This document shows, in pieces, positions 54,135-63,395 of a stretch of 64,000 nucleotides of DNA. Under the pieces are notes generated by a model. That model searched no databases. It saw only the letters and a list, made by a program, of their open reading frames with translations, and was not told the origin of the DNA. The position numbers and the translations under genes are program-made. How positions within the stretch are numbered: the first letter of the stretch is position 1; each line of letters starts with the position of its first letter. Origin of the DNA: Hyphomicrobiales bacterium (GTDB lineage Bacteria; Pseudomonadota; Alphaproteobacteria; Rhizobiales; Rhizobiaceae); NCBI GenBank assembly GCA_900473795.1, contig UCMT01000003.1, positions 1-64,000 of the forward strand, in the 5' to 3' direction.

Positions 54135-55454
54135 TCATCTAGGACCGTCCAGGACGCTGTCCGATATCTCGGCGCATCGGGCCATTGCCCGTTCGATGAT
54201 CTCCCTTGGAGCACCCAATTCCGCGGCCATCGCCGGGGCAAGCCTCAGTTGCACCGCAAATTGCTGCAGTTCGGCCATGAGATGCGCCTGATCGCTCGAG
54301 TCTACGAAAAGCTGCGCGCAAATCGCCTGCCAATCCGGCAGATGGTCACGAGTGCGGTCGCGCATTGACGCCCATCGCGTAGACCGAATGATGCCCTCTC
54401 TTGCCAGACGCATGGGAGCGAAATCGAACAATGGGGAAAGCCCGATCCTGCCGTCTGGATATTTGCTCAGCGCGGAATTTCGTCCGTGATTGTCAGGGTT
54501 TCCCAACGCGAGATTGGCTATATCCCGCTTCAGGTATTCAGCAATATCGGCGAACGGGTCCGACGAGAATTTCTTCAGAACCGCGATGTAGGCTTCGTGC
54601 GTGCCGATGTGACCGAATTCGGGCACGCCGATTGCGGAAACCATGCTTTCCTGGCCAATTCGGACAATTCGACCACTCTCTCTCCGGCGGTCGAACCGAG
54701 GTATCATCAGGACGCCATCGGCATGGTCTGACGCTTCTTGGACATTTAAACCAATCGCCACCGCGATCCGCGAATAGAGCGCCTCGCCTTCGAGGATCAA
54801 CTGGTCAACCTGCTCCGTGCTGCGGACCAGCTTAACGATGACATGGCGCTCGGCCTCATCATCAGCCACAAAGCCGTCAGGATAATAGAGCCCGTCGCTT
54901 GCCTGCGTCATCGACACCTTCGGCCATTCGCCTTGCAGACCACTGGAACCGGAGGCGAGCATTCCAAAACGATCAGCAACTTCCATGAAGCGGTCGGAAC
55001 GCTCCAGGATTTCCGCCTTCGTGACCCCCCTGCGTTCGACGCCGCGCAAGCGATCCGCCTCGGCAGCCGCAGCTTCTCGTATTCGCAAGTTGCCAATTCC
55101 GCCACCTGACGCACGAAGCAAAAGCGGGACGTCCGCCTCCCGTGAGCCCTCATTCAAACCGAGGTGATCGGCCAGTTTCCGACGCGCATGCCCTTGAGGC
55201 ATCAGATCGAGAAGAAAAGCGGGCCAATGGCGGCTGTAGCGGTTTTCCAGATCAACGGGATACCGGACAGAAAGCGCACGATGATCATGCACCTCCTGCC
55301 CCCTGCCGAAATCAACGGCGGCTGCCGCAACAAAATAGTCGAGATCATAGTCGACGACAGAGGCGCCGCGGTAGCCCGATGACTCATTGCGCAGTTCAAG
55401 TGTGGCGGCGGGGTGCCACTTTCCGTCATAGTGAATTTCGAGAGATAAGCGCAT
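54135..55454 (-). CDS. hipA: HipA-family serine/threonine kinase toxin
   Basis: A 439-aa protein starting at 55454 (MRLSLEIHYDGKWHPAATLE), with an N-terminal Couple_hipA subdomain (to about 110) and a kinase core. The Gly-rich ATP loop is ASGSSGLQGEWPKV, the ATP Lys is in HVIVKLV, the catalytic Asp and Asn are in LALGNPDNHGRNSAL (near 320) and the Mg-binding Asp in SPLFDFAPM (near 343), so the kinase looks active. Family members phosphorylate glutamyl-tRNA synthetase or other targets and slow growth. The gene precedes its antitoxin, an inverted order. Confidence 0.88.
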   Translation of the reverse strand: MRLSLEIHYDGKWHPAATLELRNESSGYRGASVVDYDLDYFVAAAAVDFGRGQEVHDHRALSVRYPVDLENRYSRHWPAFLLDLMPQGHARRKLADHLGLNEGSREADVPLLLRASGGGIGNLRIREAAAAEADRLRGVERRGVTKAEILERSDRFMEVADRFGMLASGSSGLQGEWPKVSMTQASDGLYYPDGFVADDEAERHVIVKLVRSTEQVDQLILEGEALYSRIAVAIGLNVQEASDHADGVLMIPRFDRRRESGRIVRIGQESMVSAIGVPEFGHIGTHEAYIAVLKKFSSDPFADIAEYLKRDIANLALGNPDNHGRNSALSKYPDGRIGLSPLFDFAPMRLAREGIIRSTRWASMRDRTRDHLPDWQAICAQLFVDSSDQAHLMAELQQFAVQLRLAPAMAAELGAPREIIERAMARCAEISDSVLDGPR

Positions 55455-55461
55455 GGCACAG

Positions 55462-55521
55462 CCCCATTTAATGGGGATATATACGTTCAATATTAAATAT
55501 TTTCAACCCATTTTAATGGGT
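55462..55521. promoter_or_regulatory. Paired palindromes, likely HipB operators
   Basis: CCCCATT-T-AATGGGG (55462-55476) lies just before the hipA start and ACCCATT-TT-AATGGGT (55506-55521) lies 44 bp upstream, centre to centre, about four helical turns. The shared core CCCATT...AATGGG and the AT-rich DNA between them suggest two dimer sites flanking the promoter. Confidence 0.65.
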
Positions 55522-55697
55522 CAATTATGAGGGTTGCGGAAGGAGCGTGCGATTTCACCTTCCGACCCTGCGCACGCAGGATGACGACGCGGATCGAAGT
55601 CCCGGACCAAACCCGAATTGGACCGCCATCTCCATGTCGAGGATCGAGGCATTCATGTTCGCGCAGACGCTGGCTCACCATTTCGAAGTCTTCCCCG

Positions 55698-56159
55698 TTA
55701 AAGCGGCAATTCGGACGTCAGTTTGATTTTCTGCATCGGAATTTCCGTCTTGACGCTCTGCACGCCCTTGATACGAGTCAGGTGGTCGACCTGGAACTGG
55801 CGGTACGCATCGAGATCAGCCGCGACAACACGCAGCAGGAAATCGCAGTCTCCCGCCATCAGGTGGCATTCAACGATCTGAGGCAGGCGCTTCACCGCTG
55901 CGGTGAAATGGTCCACCGTTTCGGCATCCTGGCCCGTAAGCCAGACGCGGGCAAAAACGGTTAGCCCCATGCCGATTCTTGTCGCGTCGAGCAGAGCGAC
56001 ATAGCGCTCGATCACACCCGATTCTTCCAGCATCTTTACGCGGCGCAGACAGGGCGACGGCGACAGGCCCACCTGCTCGGCCAGTTCGACGTTCTGAATT
56101 CGACCGTTCTGTTGCAACGCGCGGAGAATGCGCCGATCGATGGCATCCAGCTTATTCAT
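55698..56159 (-). CDS. Lrp/AsnC-family transcriptional regulator
   Basis: A 153-aa regulator beginning MNKLDAIDRRILRALQQNGR. HTH residues are NVELAEQVGLSPSPCLRRVK and the RAM ligand-binding domain starts at about residue 65 (FARVWLTGQD; VECHLMAGDCDFLLRVVAAD). It is divergent from a branched-chain aminotransferase gene with 150 bp between, so it probably senses leucine or another amino acid and controls that gene. Confidence 0.93.
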   Translation of the reverse strand: MNKLDAIDRRILRALQQNGRIQNVELAEQVGLSPSPCLRRVKMLEESGVIERYVALLDATRIGMGLTVFARVWLTGQDAETVDHFTAAVKRLPQIVECHLMAGDCDFLLRVVAADLDAYRQFQVDHLTRIKGVQSVKTEIPMQKIKLTSELPL

Positions 56160-56173
56160 TGTCGCCTATCCAC

Positions 56174-56229
56174 GAGATTAGCATTCAATGCCACTTCTGT
56201 CGTTAAACTGCCAATCAGATGCTAATCTC
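56174..56229. promoter_or_regulatory. Inverted repeat between lrp-like gene and ilvE
   Basis: GAGATTAGCAT (56174-56184) and its exact complement ATGCTAATCTC (56219-56229) lie 45 bp apart start to start. Lrp-type octamers bind spaced sites of this kind. The position between the divergent genes supports an operator role. Confidence 0.5.
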
Positions 56230-56312
56230 TTACCAAAATAAAGCACAAACGCAACAAAATGCCACGCAAACTGAGTTATACAATTTCCTGAGGCAATCAA
56301 GGAGTAACCACT

Positions 56313-57410
56313 ATGCCCCGTGACGGTGCAAAAAAACTGACAATCGAAAGGAACCCAAACCCGGTCGCTGCGAGCGAGCGCGAAGCCCTCCTTCAAAATC
56401 CGGGCTTTGGTCGCGTTTATACCGATCACATGGCAACGATCCGGTATTCGGAGGCGCGCGGCTGGCACGATGGCAAGATCGGTCCGCGATCCGCATTCAA
56501 TCTGGATCCGTCAACGCTGGTGCTCCACTACGCGCAGGAAATCTTCGAAGGCATGAAAGCCTATCGCTGGCCGGCTGGCGGTGCCACGCTGTTCCGCCCG
56601 GACGCCAACGCGCGTCGTTTTCACAATTCCGCCGTTCGCCTGGCTATGGCGCCTTTGCCGGAGGAACTGTTTCTCGAGTCGGTGCGTGCGCTGGTGCGCG
56701 TCGACAAGGACTGGATACCGACGGCCGATGGAGCCTCGCTGTATCTCCGGCCGTTCATGATTGCAACGGAAGCCGTGCTCGGCGTGAAGCCATCGGCGGA
56801 CTATCTCTTCTGCGTCATCGCCTCCCCCGTCGGCTCCTATTTCAAGGGCGGTGCGCCCGCTGTGACGCTCTGGATTTCGGAAGACTACACGCGCGCCGCA
56901 CCAGGCGGCACCGGCGACGCCAAATGCGGCGGCAACTATGCGGCGAGTCTCGCCGCGCAGGCCGAGGCGATCCGCGAAGGCTGTGACCAAGTTGTTTTTC
57001 TTGATGCCGTGGAGCGTCGCTGGGTTGAGGAACTCGGCGGCATGAACATCTTCTTCGTTTTCGACAATGGCTCCGTCCAGACTCCGCCGCTCTCCGGCAC
57101 GATCCTACCAGGTATAACGCGCGATTCGCTGATCACAATCGCCCGCGACCTGGGACTGACGGTGCGCGAGGAACCTTACGCCATTGAACAGTGGCAATTG
57201 GATGCCGAAAGCGGGCGGCTGCGCGAAGCTTTTGCGTGCGGCACAGCTGCCGTGGTTACGCCGATCGGCAAGGTGAAAGGCCGAAAGCGCAACTTCACGA
57301 TCGCAGACGGCGGGGCCGGCCCGGTGACAGGACGTCTGAAGGCGGCGCTGCTCGACGTTCAATTTGGGCGCGCTGCCGATCGGCACGGCTGGATCGATCG
57401 GCTGTTCTAG
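56313..57410 (+). CDS. ilvE: Branched-chain amino acid aminotransferase
   Basis: A 365-aa class IV PLP enzyme exchanging amino groups between leucine, isoleucine or valine and 2-oxoglutarate. The pattern is HYAQEIFEGMKAYRWPAGG, LYLRPFMIATEAVLGV, the PLP Lys in GTGDAKCGGNYAASLAAQA, then RRWVEELGGMNIFFVF and TPPLSGTILPGITRDSLI. Its length fits the eukaryote-like type II BCAT group. Control by the divergent Lrp and proximity of a 3-hydroxyisobutyrate dehydrogenase-like gene suggest a catabolic role. Confidence 0.94.
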   Translation: MPRDGAKKLTIERNPNPVAASEREALLQNPGFGRVYTDHMATIRYSEARGWHDGKIGPRSAFNLDPSTLVLHYAQEIFEGMKAYRWPAGGATLFRPDANARRFHNSAVRLAMAPLPEELFLESVRALVRVDKDWIPTADGASLYLRPFMIATEAVLGVKPSADYLFCVIASPVGSYFKGGAPAVTLWISEDYTRAAPGGTGDAKCGGNYAASLAAQAEAIREGCDQVVFLDAVERRWVEELGGMNIFFVFDNGSVQTPPLSGTILPGITRDSLITIARDLGLTVREEPYAIEQWQLDAESGRLREAFACGTAAVVTPIGKVKGRKRNFTIADGGAGPVTGRLKAALLDVQFGRAADRHGWIDRLF

Positions 57411-57442
57411 ATCTACTCAACGCCCGAACGAGGAGTTCAGCA

Positions 57443-58402
57443 ATGATGCATTCAACAGAACGTCCCGGCTCCCAGCCGGGCGAGGAGATTGGTTTTGTCG
57501 GCCTTGGCGTCATGGGTCAGCCGATGGCACTCAACCTGGTCAAGGTAGGTACGAAGCTCGTCGTCTGGAACCGGTCTCGCGAGCGTAGCGAGCCCCTTCG
57601 CGCTGCCGGAGCAATTGTCGCTTCCAGCGCCGACGACCTGTTCGCCCGGACACGCATCGTCATCATCATGCTGGTCGACGAGGCAGCACTGGATGCTGTG
57701 TTGAGGCGCGGAACGCCCGACTTCGCAAAGCTGGTATCCGGCCATATCGTCGTCTCGATGGGCTCAAATTCGCCGGACTATTCTCGCGGACTTGAAGCCG
57801 ATATTCGTGCCGCAGGCGGACGCTATGTGGAGGCTCCGGTTTCCGGGTCGCGAAAACCCGCCGAGGCCGGACAACTGGTCTCGATGCTCGGTGGCGCGGA
57901 GGAGGCCGTGGCTGAAGTTCGCCCGCTTCTGAGCCCGATGTGCCGCGAGACCATTGTCTGCGGTCCCGTAGGCACCGCCCTGCTGATAAAGCTGACGGTC
58001 AATCTCTATCTGTGCACCATGCTTGCCGGCTTGGCCGAAGCCGTACATTTTGCTTCCAGAAACGGACTGGATCTTGCCATCTTCCAGGCAGCCATCGAAT
58101 CGGGGCAGATGGCATGCGACCTGACGCGCATAAAGATTCCGAAGCTCATCAACCGCGATTTTTCGGTGCAGGCGGCAACCTCGGATGCCTTTAACAGCAC
58201 AAGCCTGATCGCCGATGCGGCGCGCGCAGCCAGGCTTGCATCGCCGCTTCTCGATCTGAGCCGTGATCTCTATGGCGAGAGCGTTGGCCTCGGCAACGGT
58301 CGGCTTGACATGATGTCGGTCGTCGAAGCGATCGAGGCTCGCACTGAAGCAGTCGGCCATTCGTCTTTGGCACCTGCCGTGAGGCCCCTGTTGCCACACT
58401 GA
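57443..58402 (+). CDS. 3-hydroxyisobutyrate dehydrogenase-family NAD(P) oxidoreductase
   Basis: A 319-aa beta-hydroxyacid dehydrogenase. The ATG at 57443 has GAGGAG 8 nt upstream; the longer frame overlaps ilvE. Rossmann motif IGFVGLGVMGQPMALNLVKV, substrate loop YVEAPVSGSRKPAEAGQLVS and catalytic Lys in LLIKLTVNLYL (an unusual variant of KLxxN) are visible. It sits 32 nt after ilvE, so valine breakdown (3-hydroxyisobutyrate to methylmalonate semialdehyde) is a reasonable guess. Tartronate semialdehyde reductase-like roles are possible. Confidence 0.85.
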   Translation: MMHSTERPGSQPGEEIGFVGLGVMGQPMALNLVKVGTKLVVWNRSRERSEPLRAAGAIVASSADDLFARTRIVIIMLVDEAALDAVLRRGTPDFAKLVSGHIVVSMGSNSPDYSRGLEADIRAAGGRYVEAPVSGSRKPAEAGQLVSMLGGAEEAVAEVRPLLSPMCRETIVCGPVGTALLIKLTVNLYLCTMLAGLAEAVHFASRNGLDLAIFQAAIESGQMACDLTRIKIPKLINRDFSVQAATSDAFNSTSLIADAARAARLASPLLDLSRDLYGESVGLGNGRLDMMSVVEAIEARTEAVGHSSLAPAVRPLLPH

Positions 58403-58413
58403 GGAGGATCCCG

Positions 58414-58620
58414 TTGCTCGCGGCTCTGCTTATCGCCATCCCGATCTTCCCCCCGATTTTCGTGGGCGGGCTGGCAGGGCGAGCCGACGTGCTCGGACCG
58501 AATGCCACCGCCGAGATCAAATCGTGGTTTGGCTTGCTTTGCCCGCGCTCCGATCAGCAACGCTTTTTGCACAGGTTGCCGCGATCCGCTGAGCACCACG
58601 AAACGGCGGTACGATCTTGA
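58414..58620 (+). other. Possible small ORF after the dehydrogenase
   Basis: A TTG at 58414 with GAGGAGG upstream opens a 68-codon frame (LAALLIAIPIFPPIFVGGLA and on). The first 25 residues could be a membrane segment; the rest is unconvincing. It may be a relic. The surrounding 58403-58725 holds no other gene. Confidence 0.2.
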
Positions 58621-58725
58621 CATCTTCTCGGCAACGGTCCCTGATCCCGTCAACCGGAGCACGCACCGGACTGCATTTGCTGCGAAGAATTCTGGAAATT
58701 GCCAAACCGGCGGGGACATTCTGTC

Positions 58726-59538
58726 GTGAGCGCCACAAGGTACCTGCCGATTTTGCCGCTGATGGCGGTCTTCGCCTACATCTCGCTCGTGGGTCTGGTC
58801 TATCTTTCTCAGCGAGCCATACTCTATCCCGGCGCCAGCGCCACACCTGCTCCGGAGCATGCGAGGTGGGGCGAGACGATCCGCGTCAAGACGCCCGACG
58901 GAGAGACGCTTCAAGGACTGTACGGCCAGGAAGACCCCGGCAAGCCCTGCGTGCTCCTCTTTTTCGGAAATGGTGACCGCGTTGACAACTACGAGTTTCT
59001 CGCACAGGCGCTGGCCGCGCGGGGCATTGGATTGCTGGCGATTTCCTATCGCGGCTATCCCGGATCGACCGGCTCACCCAGCGAGAAGGGGCTGCTGACA
59101 GACGGCATCGCCGCGTTCGACTGGCTTTCCGCACGCTCCAGAAGCGAGATCGTTGTCTTGGGCCGGTCACTTGGCACCGGCGTTGCTGTGAACACGGCCG
59201 GAAAGAGGCCAGCCGTCGGCGTCATTCTTGTGTCTCCGTACCTGTCGGTTCTCTCGGTCGCGCAAACGCATTATCCGTTCTTTCCGGTTACGCTTCTTAT
59301 CAAGGATCCCTTCCGCTCAGATCTCAAGATAACAAGCGTGAGACAACCCAAGCTGTTCATCCACGGTCGACACGATGAAAGCATCCCACTTTCTTCGGGG
59401 CAGGCGCTGTACCGCATAGCCCCCGAACCCAAGCAGTTGCTGGTCTATGACGGCGCGGGTCACAACGATATCCTGAACGACAGCATGGTCGGCGACGTGA
59501 TCCGTTTTGTGGAAGCGCTGAACGGAAGCGCGTCATAA
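58726..59538 (+). CDS. Membrane-anchored alpha/beta hydrolase (BEM46/ABHD13-like)
   Basis: A product of about 270 aa. Residues 5-30 form an N-terminal membrane anchor (PILPLMAVFAYISLVGLVYL). The hydrolase core shows LFFGNGDRVDNYE, ISYRGYPGSTGSPSEKG, nucleophile Ser in VLGRSLGTGVAV, Asp in FIHGRHDESIP and His in [13 protein letters not shown] at 58726 is listed; a TTG at 58699 gives nine more residues and neither has a strong ribosome site. The substrate is unknown. The active site should face the periplasm. Confidence 0.85.
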   Translation: MSATRYLPILPLMAVFAYISLVGLVYLSQRAILYPGASATPAPEHARWGETIRVKTPDGETLQGLYGQEDPGKPCVLLFFGNGDRVDNYEFLAQALAARGIGLLAISYRGYPGSTGSPSEKGLLTDGIAAFDWLSARSRSEIVVLGRSLGTGVAVNTAGKRPAVGVILVSPYLSVLSVAQTHYPFFPVTLLIKDPFRSDLKITSVRQPKLFIHGRHDESIPLSSGQALYRIAPEPKQLLVYDGAGHNDILNDSMVGDVIRFVEALNGSAS

Positions 59539-59706
59539 ATCCCGCCACGGGCCCCGCAAGCGGCGTCACGGTACTGGTCGTGACCGTGGTGTTAGCTTTT
59601 GGCATTTTCGAGATCAGCGTCGCGGTTGTCAGCGGGCAACCCTTTGAGGTCGACTCCGCCATCGTGCGGCTGCGAATGCCGCCGCCAAGGACTGGATGAA
59701 GCTCAG

Positions 59707-61542
59707 TTAAACGTTCGGGGTCCCGAGGACTGCCTGGAGCCCTGTGTCGTTCTGCTGCAAGCGTTCCTCGATCCATCGTGTCGTGCGGTCGTAGGCGTCC
59801 GAAAACAACTCGGAATGCCGGTTCCAATCCATGAAGCTGATTGTGCTGGAGACCTCCGGACTGACCAGGACATCCTCTTCCCCGAGAGCAACGTCCTGTG
59901 GCCGGTGTGCCAGCATGCTCGCAACGATAACCTGAAGCATGCTGGGGACTTTTGGCAAGCCAGCGCGACCGAAAGGGTTGAGCCAGGCGACGGCCAGTTC
60001 GGACGCTCCGGGGATACGGTCATAGTCGATGTCGTATTTCTGCGGTCCACTCGAGCCCAGGCTCACGACGACATTGGGGCCGGTCTTGAGTTCCTTCATC
60101 TGTTCCAGCGGCAGATTGTTCATGATTCCGCCGTCCACCAGCATATCGCCCTCAGCCGTAAAGAACGGCGGCAGGACACCCGGGATCGAGCCGGACGCCC
60201 GAACGGCCTGCCAGAGCTTTCCGCGACGGTGGACATGGGGCTGACGGCTGCTCAGATTGGTCGAAAGCGCAAAGAACGGAAGCCAAAGATCCTCGATGAG
60301 AACGTCGGTGTATTCCGCCCGAAGAGCACGATCGAACACCTTATGATCCAGAAGTGCGAAATGCGGCAAGGTGAGGCGGCGAAATGCCCGGCCCTTGACA
60401 AATATGTCGTGCGTGCCTCGATCGATCTGCTCCGCATCCAAACCTCTTGCAAAGCCGGCCATCATCGCCGCTCCGGAACTCGTTCCGCCGAGATAATCGA
60501 AACATGCACCCGCCTCGACAAACGCCTTGTAAACGCCGAGATGGGTGCTGCCGAGGGATCCACCGCCCGCGGCCACGAAGCCTCGCGCCTTGCCGGAAAT
60601 AAATCGAACCAGGCGTTGGATGTCAGACCCGTCCTCCAGCGCAACGTGATGATGGTGGCCGATATGAGGACGTGCATCAAGCCATGCAGGAGTGCCCGAG
60701 ACCGCTGCCGAGCGATTGTCGTGTACCATGACGAGCCGCGCGCTCGACGGCGGATGGACGGTGAGAGCCAGTTCCTCGGACGGGTTCAGATGCGGCGAAC
60801 AGGCCGCGTTGGCGATCAACAGGACGGCATCAGCTTGGCGAATGCAGACGCGCGTCCATTCGTTGAGCTCCTCATCGGCAACGTAGACGATGAATTCGGT
60901 TTCCGCCTCCAATTCGTTCAACCAGTTGAGGATCCGCTGATCATCGATCGGAAGGCGGGCGAACCGCGCGTGAATGTCGGCCCGGGCGACGAACTGAGCG
61001 CGCATGCCAACGTCGAACGATTTTCGCAGATGTCCGATGAAATCCAGTGAAAGGCGACTTCCGCCGGCCGGAATGATCGCAAGCGTTCGAACCTTCGCAG
61101 GTTCGCTGAGACGCGATGAACTCGGAGATTGCATGGCAAAGCGCCGCGCCAGAAATGTCGTGACCGCCTGTCGCAGACTCGGCAACGCCTCGGCCGCCTT
61201 CTCGAAATGGTCGCCGCGGATTTCAAGGACGATTGAATCGCGCGCTGCAAGGACGGTGGCCGTACGGGGTAGTCCAGCGAAGAAGCCGACCTCCCCGACG
61301 AGCTCGCCTTGTCCGATCTGGGCGACCGAGCCAGTCGAACCTCGTTTGTGAACCGTAAAACGACCGGACAGCACGATGAAGAACCTGTCCGATGGATCGC
61401 CTTCGTGAACCAGAACCTCACCACGTCTCAAGACTCGACGGTCGGATTCGGCAGCCAAAGCCTCGAGCGCCGCCAACGACGTCCGATCGAACATCAGTGT
61501 CGCCGACAGTAATCTCGCCGCGAGAGAATCGGCGGAGGACAT
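59707..61542 (-). CDS. Cyclic-nucleotide-binding patatin-like phospholipase (NTE/RssA type)
   Basis: A 611-aa protein starting at 61542 (MSSADSLAARLL) with GAGGGG upstream. Residues about 20-130 form a cNMP-binding domain (EGDPSDRFFIVLSGRFTVHK, LVGEVGFFAGLPRTATVLA). A middle Rossmann-like region follows, and the patatin domain spans about 320-490 with oxyanion loop AAGGGSLGSTHLG, nucleophile GTSSGA (near 355) and catalytic Asp in LVDGGIMNN (near 471). The arrangement is that of neuropathy-target-esterase-like lysophospholipases. Nucleotide control of activity is inferred. No cyclase is intact in this window. Confidence 0.92.
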   Translation of the reverse strand: MSSADSLAARLLSATLMFDRTSLAALEALAAESDRRVLRRGEVLVHEGDPSDRFFIVLSGRFTVHKRGSTGSVAQIGQGELVGEVGFFAGLPRTATVLAARDSIVLEIRGDHFEKAAEALPSLRQAVTTFLARRFAMQSPSSSRLSEPAKVRTLAIIPAGGSRLSLDFIGHLRKSFDVGMRAQFVARADIHARFARLPIDDQRILNWLNELEAETEFIVYVADEELNEWTRVCIRQADAVLLIANAACSPHLNPSEELALTVHPPSSARLVMVHDNRSAAVSGTPAWLDARPHIGHHHHVALEDGSDIQRLVRFISGKARGFVAAGGGSLGSTHLGVYKAFVEAGACFDYLGGTSSGAAMMAGFARGLDAEQIDRGTHDIFVKGRAFRRLTLPHFALLDHKVFDRALRAEYTDVLIEDLWLPFFALSTNLSSRQPHVHRRGKLWQAVRASGSIPGVLPPFFTAEGDMLVDGGIMNNLPLEQMKELKTGPNVVVSLGSSGPQKYDIDYDRIPGASELAVAWLNPFGRAGLPKVPSMLQVIVASMLAHRPQDVALGEEDVLVSPEVSSTISFMDWNRHSELFSDAYDRTTRWIEERLQQNDTGLQAVLGTPNV

Positions 61543-61592
61543 ATGAACCACCCCTCGGGACCGTTCGCGCTTCGGTCAAATACTAGTCCTTG

Positions 61593-61636
61593 CCGCTCAA
61601 AAAAGGATTACTGAAGAAAATACCTCTTTTGAGCGG
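61593..61636. promoter_or_regulatory. Near-perfect inverted repeat upstream of the patatin gene
   Basis: CCGCTCAAAAAAGG (61593-61606) and CCTCTTTTGAGCGG (61623-61636) match at 13 of 14 positions with a 16-nt loop, about 50 bp before the patatin start. It could be an operator or an upstream terminator. The rest of 61543-61898 shows no gene. Confidence 0.5.
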
Positions 61637-61898
61637 TAACGTCAGGCAATCGGTAGGAAAAGAAGAGCGGTGCCACGATGGCTGGTCGTGTAGGGGGTGG
61701 CACAGCGCAGTGATTTCTCAATTCGCTCGTCGCGCTTTCATCACAAGGTATGTGGCTGGCGTCTCGCGGCGCCCTTTGGAATCATCCTGCCGGATGATTA
61801 AGTGCCTTGGAGACGGCAAGAAACGGATTCCAACAAGGCAAAGTCGAGCGCCATCGAAAACGGCCCACCAACCGGCGCGACAGCCATGGATGGGATCG

Positions 61899-62141
61899 CT
61901 ATTCCGACAGGCCCTGCAACCCGAGCGCCGCATTCCGGCGCAGGTCCGCAATCGCCGTCCGGAGTTCGTCCTCTTCCCATCCTGCCGCCAGACCACTCTC
62001 AACAAGCCGAGCTTCGATTTCTTCTTCTCCGAGGGTCTCGTCTTCAGCCAATTCTTCAATGGCTGGAGTAAGCGCTTCCTCGCAGTCGAGTGCTCTGTCG
62101 GGATGACCGACAGGGCGCTTGGGGGATGCAACATGGATCAT
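61899..62141 (-). CDS. Small acidic hypothetical protein
   Basis: An 80-aa product starting at 62141 (MIHVASPKRPVGHPDRALDC) with AAGGAG 9 nt upstream. The middle is strongly acidic (ALTPAIEELAEDETLGEEEI), and the end (GWEEDELRTAIADLRRNAAL) is helical. Family unknown to me. It lies on the same strand as, and upstream of, the patatin gene across a 357-bp gap. Confidence 0.6.
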   Translation of the reverse strand: MIHVASPKRPVGHPDRALDCEEALTPAIEELAEDETLGEEEIEARLVESGLAAGWEEDELRTAIADLRRNAALGLQGLSE

Positions 62142-62684
62142 GTTCACTTTCTCCTTTCGCGGTAACACTGCGATGGATCGTTGTTGAGCCGGGCTATGGA
62201 GTCAATCCATCTCCGGGGCACAAATCAGATGCAGCGATTCCTGAGACTTTCCGATGTGCCCGAAAGGCAGCAGGGTGTCGAGATCGACCATGCTTCTCCC
62301 GGAACGCTTCACGCCGGCTTTGAGCATAAGGAAGCTGGTTTCCCCGACCCCATCACGGTCCATCCCGGCTGCCATAACGCCGGGCGTCTTTGCATTCCGA
62401 TGCGCCCGCTTCTCGATACCTCATTCCACACAGTTACTTAGCGCACTTCCAAAAGGCGTGCTGTACATCGTGCTGACGACGCCACCCTGAAACGTTCAGA
62501 TCAAAACGGTTCATCAGATGGAGCGGCGAAAAGCTCTCGTCGCAAGTTTTGTATCCCAGCCGTATATTCATTGTGTACGCAAAAAATACAATTCTATTGA
62601 CTCTCGACGGAGCCCGTGCGAATTTCTCGTCACTGGGCCAAACGCGCTCATGCATACGGCGAACATTCAGACGCGGAGTTTCAG
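62142..62684. other. Intergenic stretch, nothing recognised
   Basis: About 540 bp between the acidic protein and the GntR gene. Overlapping short frames on both strands lack family patterns. The AT-rich part at 62560-62610 probably carries the GntR promoter. Confidence 0.4.
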
Positions 62685-63395
62685 ATGAAGAACGGCAAGA
62701 GCAGTCTGTACGACGACCTCAAGCGTCAAATTCTGACCATGGAACTCGATCCGGACGAGGACCTGGACGAGGCAAGCTTGAGCGAGAGGTATGGCCTGTC
62801 GCGGACGCCCGTCAGAGAAATCTTTCGTCGGCTGGAGGGGGAAGGTTACGTCGACATTCGCGCGAACAGAGGTGCTCGGGTCATCCCGATGAACCATTCC
62901 ACGCTGAGAAACTTCTTCCTTGTCGCCCCCATGATCTATGCGGCCATTGGCCGGCTTGCGGTCCAGAACTTCAAGCCGCGTCAGCTTTCGGAACTCGAGG
63001 ACACCCAGGAGCGGTTCCGCAGCGCGAGTGTTTCGGGCGATGCCCTTTCAATGGTGCTCGAGAACAACAGGTTTCACGAGATCATCGGCGAGATGTCCGG
63101 AAACGCCTACCTTCAGCCAAGCCTCGGCAGGCTGCTTATCGACCATGCCCGCATCGGCCACACCTTCTTCCGGCCCCGCACCGATGACATGCGCAAGCGG
63201 CTCCAGACCGCGGTCGAACACCACGACGGCTTCATCGCGGCCATTGGCTCGCATGACGAAGACACCGTTGTCGACCTGGTGTTCGAACACTGGGAATTGT
63301 CGCGCGAGAACATGGAAATGTTCATCGCTCCCCAAGGTCTGAAGGCAGACGCGCTGGTCGAAATGCCCACCCCATCGATGGAGAAATCGTCTTGA
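62685..63395 (+). CDS. GntR-family (FCD) regulator
   Basis: A 236-aa regulator. The ATG at 62685 (MKNGKSSLYDDLKRQIL) has GGAG 7 nt upstream. The winged HTH is SLSERYGLSRTPVREIFRRL and the C-terminal helical domain carries the FCD metal-site pattern (NNRFHEIIGEMSGN; EHHDGFIAAI). It overlaps the following DapA-family gene (TTGA), so it very likely controls that catabolic operon. Confidence 0.9.
   Translation: MKNGKSSLYDDLKRQILTMELDPDEDLDEASLSERYGLSRTPVREIFRRLEGEGYVDIRANRGARVIPMNHSTLRNFFLVAPMIYAAIGRLAVQNFKPRQLSELEDTQERFRSASVSGDALSMVLENNRFHEIIGEMSGNAYLQPSLGRLLIDHARIGHTFFRPRTDDMRKRLQTAVEHHDGFIAAIGSHDEDTVVDLVFEHWELSRENMEMFIAPQGLKADALVEMPTPSMEKSS

Noticed and set aside
59541..59700. Plus-strand frame reading VTVLVVTVVLAFGIFEISVA after the alpha/beta hydrolase
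   Set aside because: Hydrophobic and protein-like, but about 50 codons with no good start or ribosome site, so not called as a gene.
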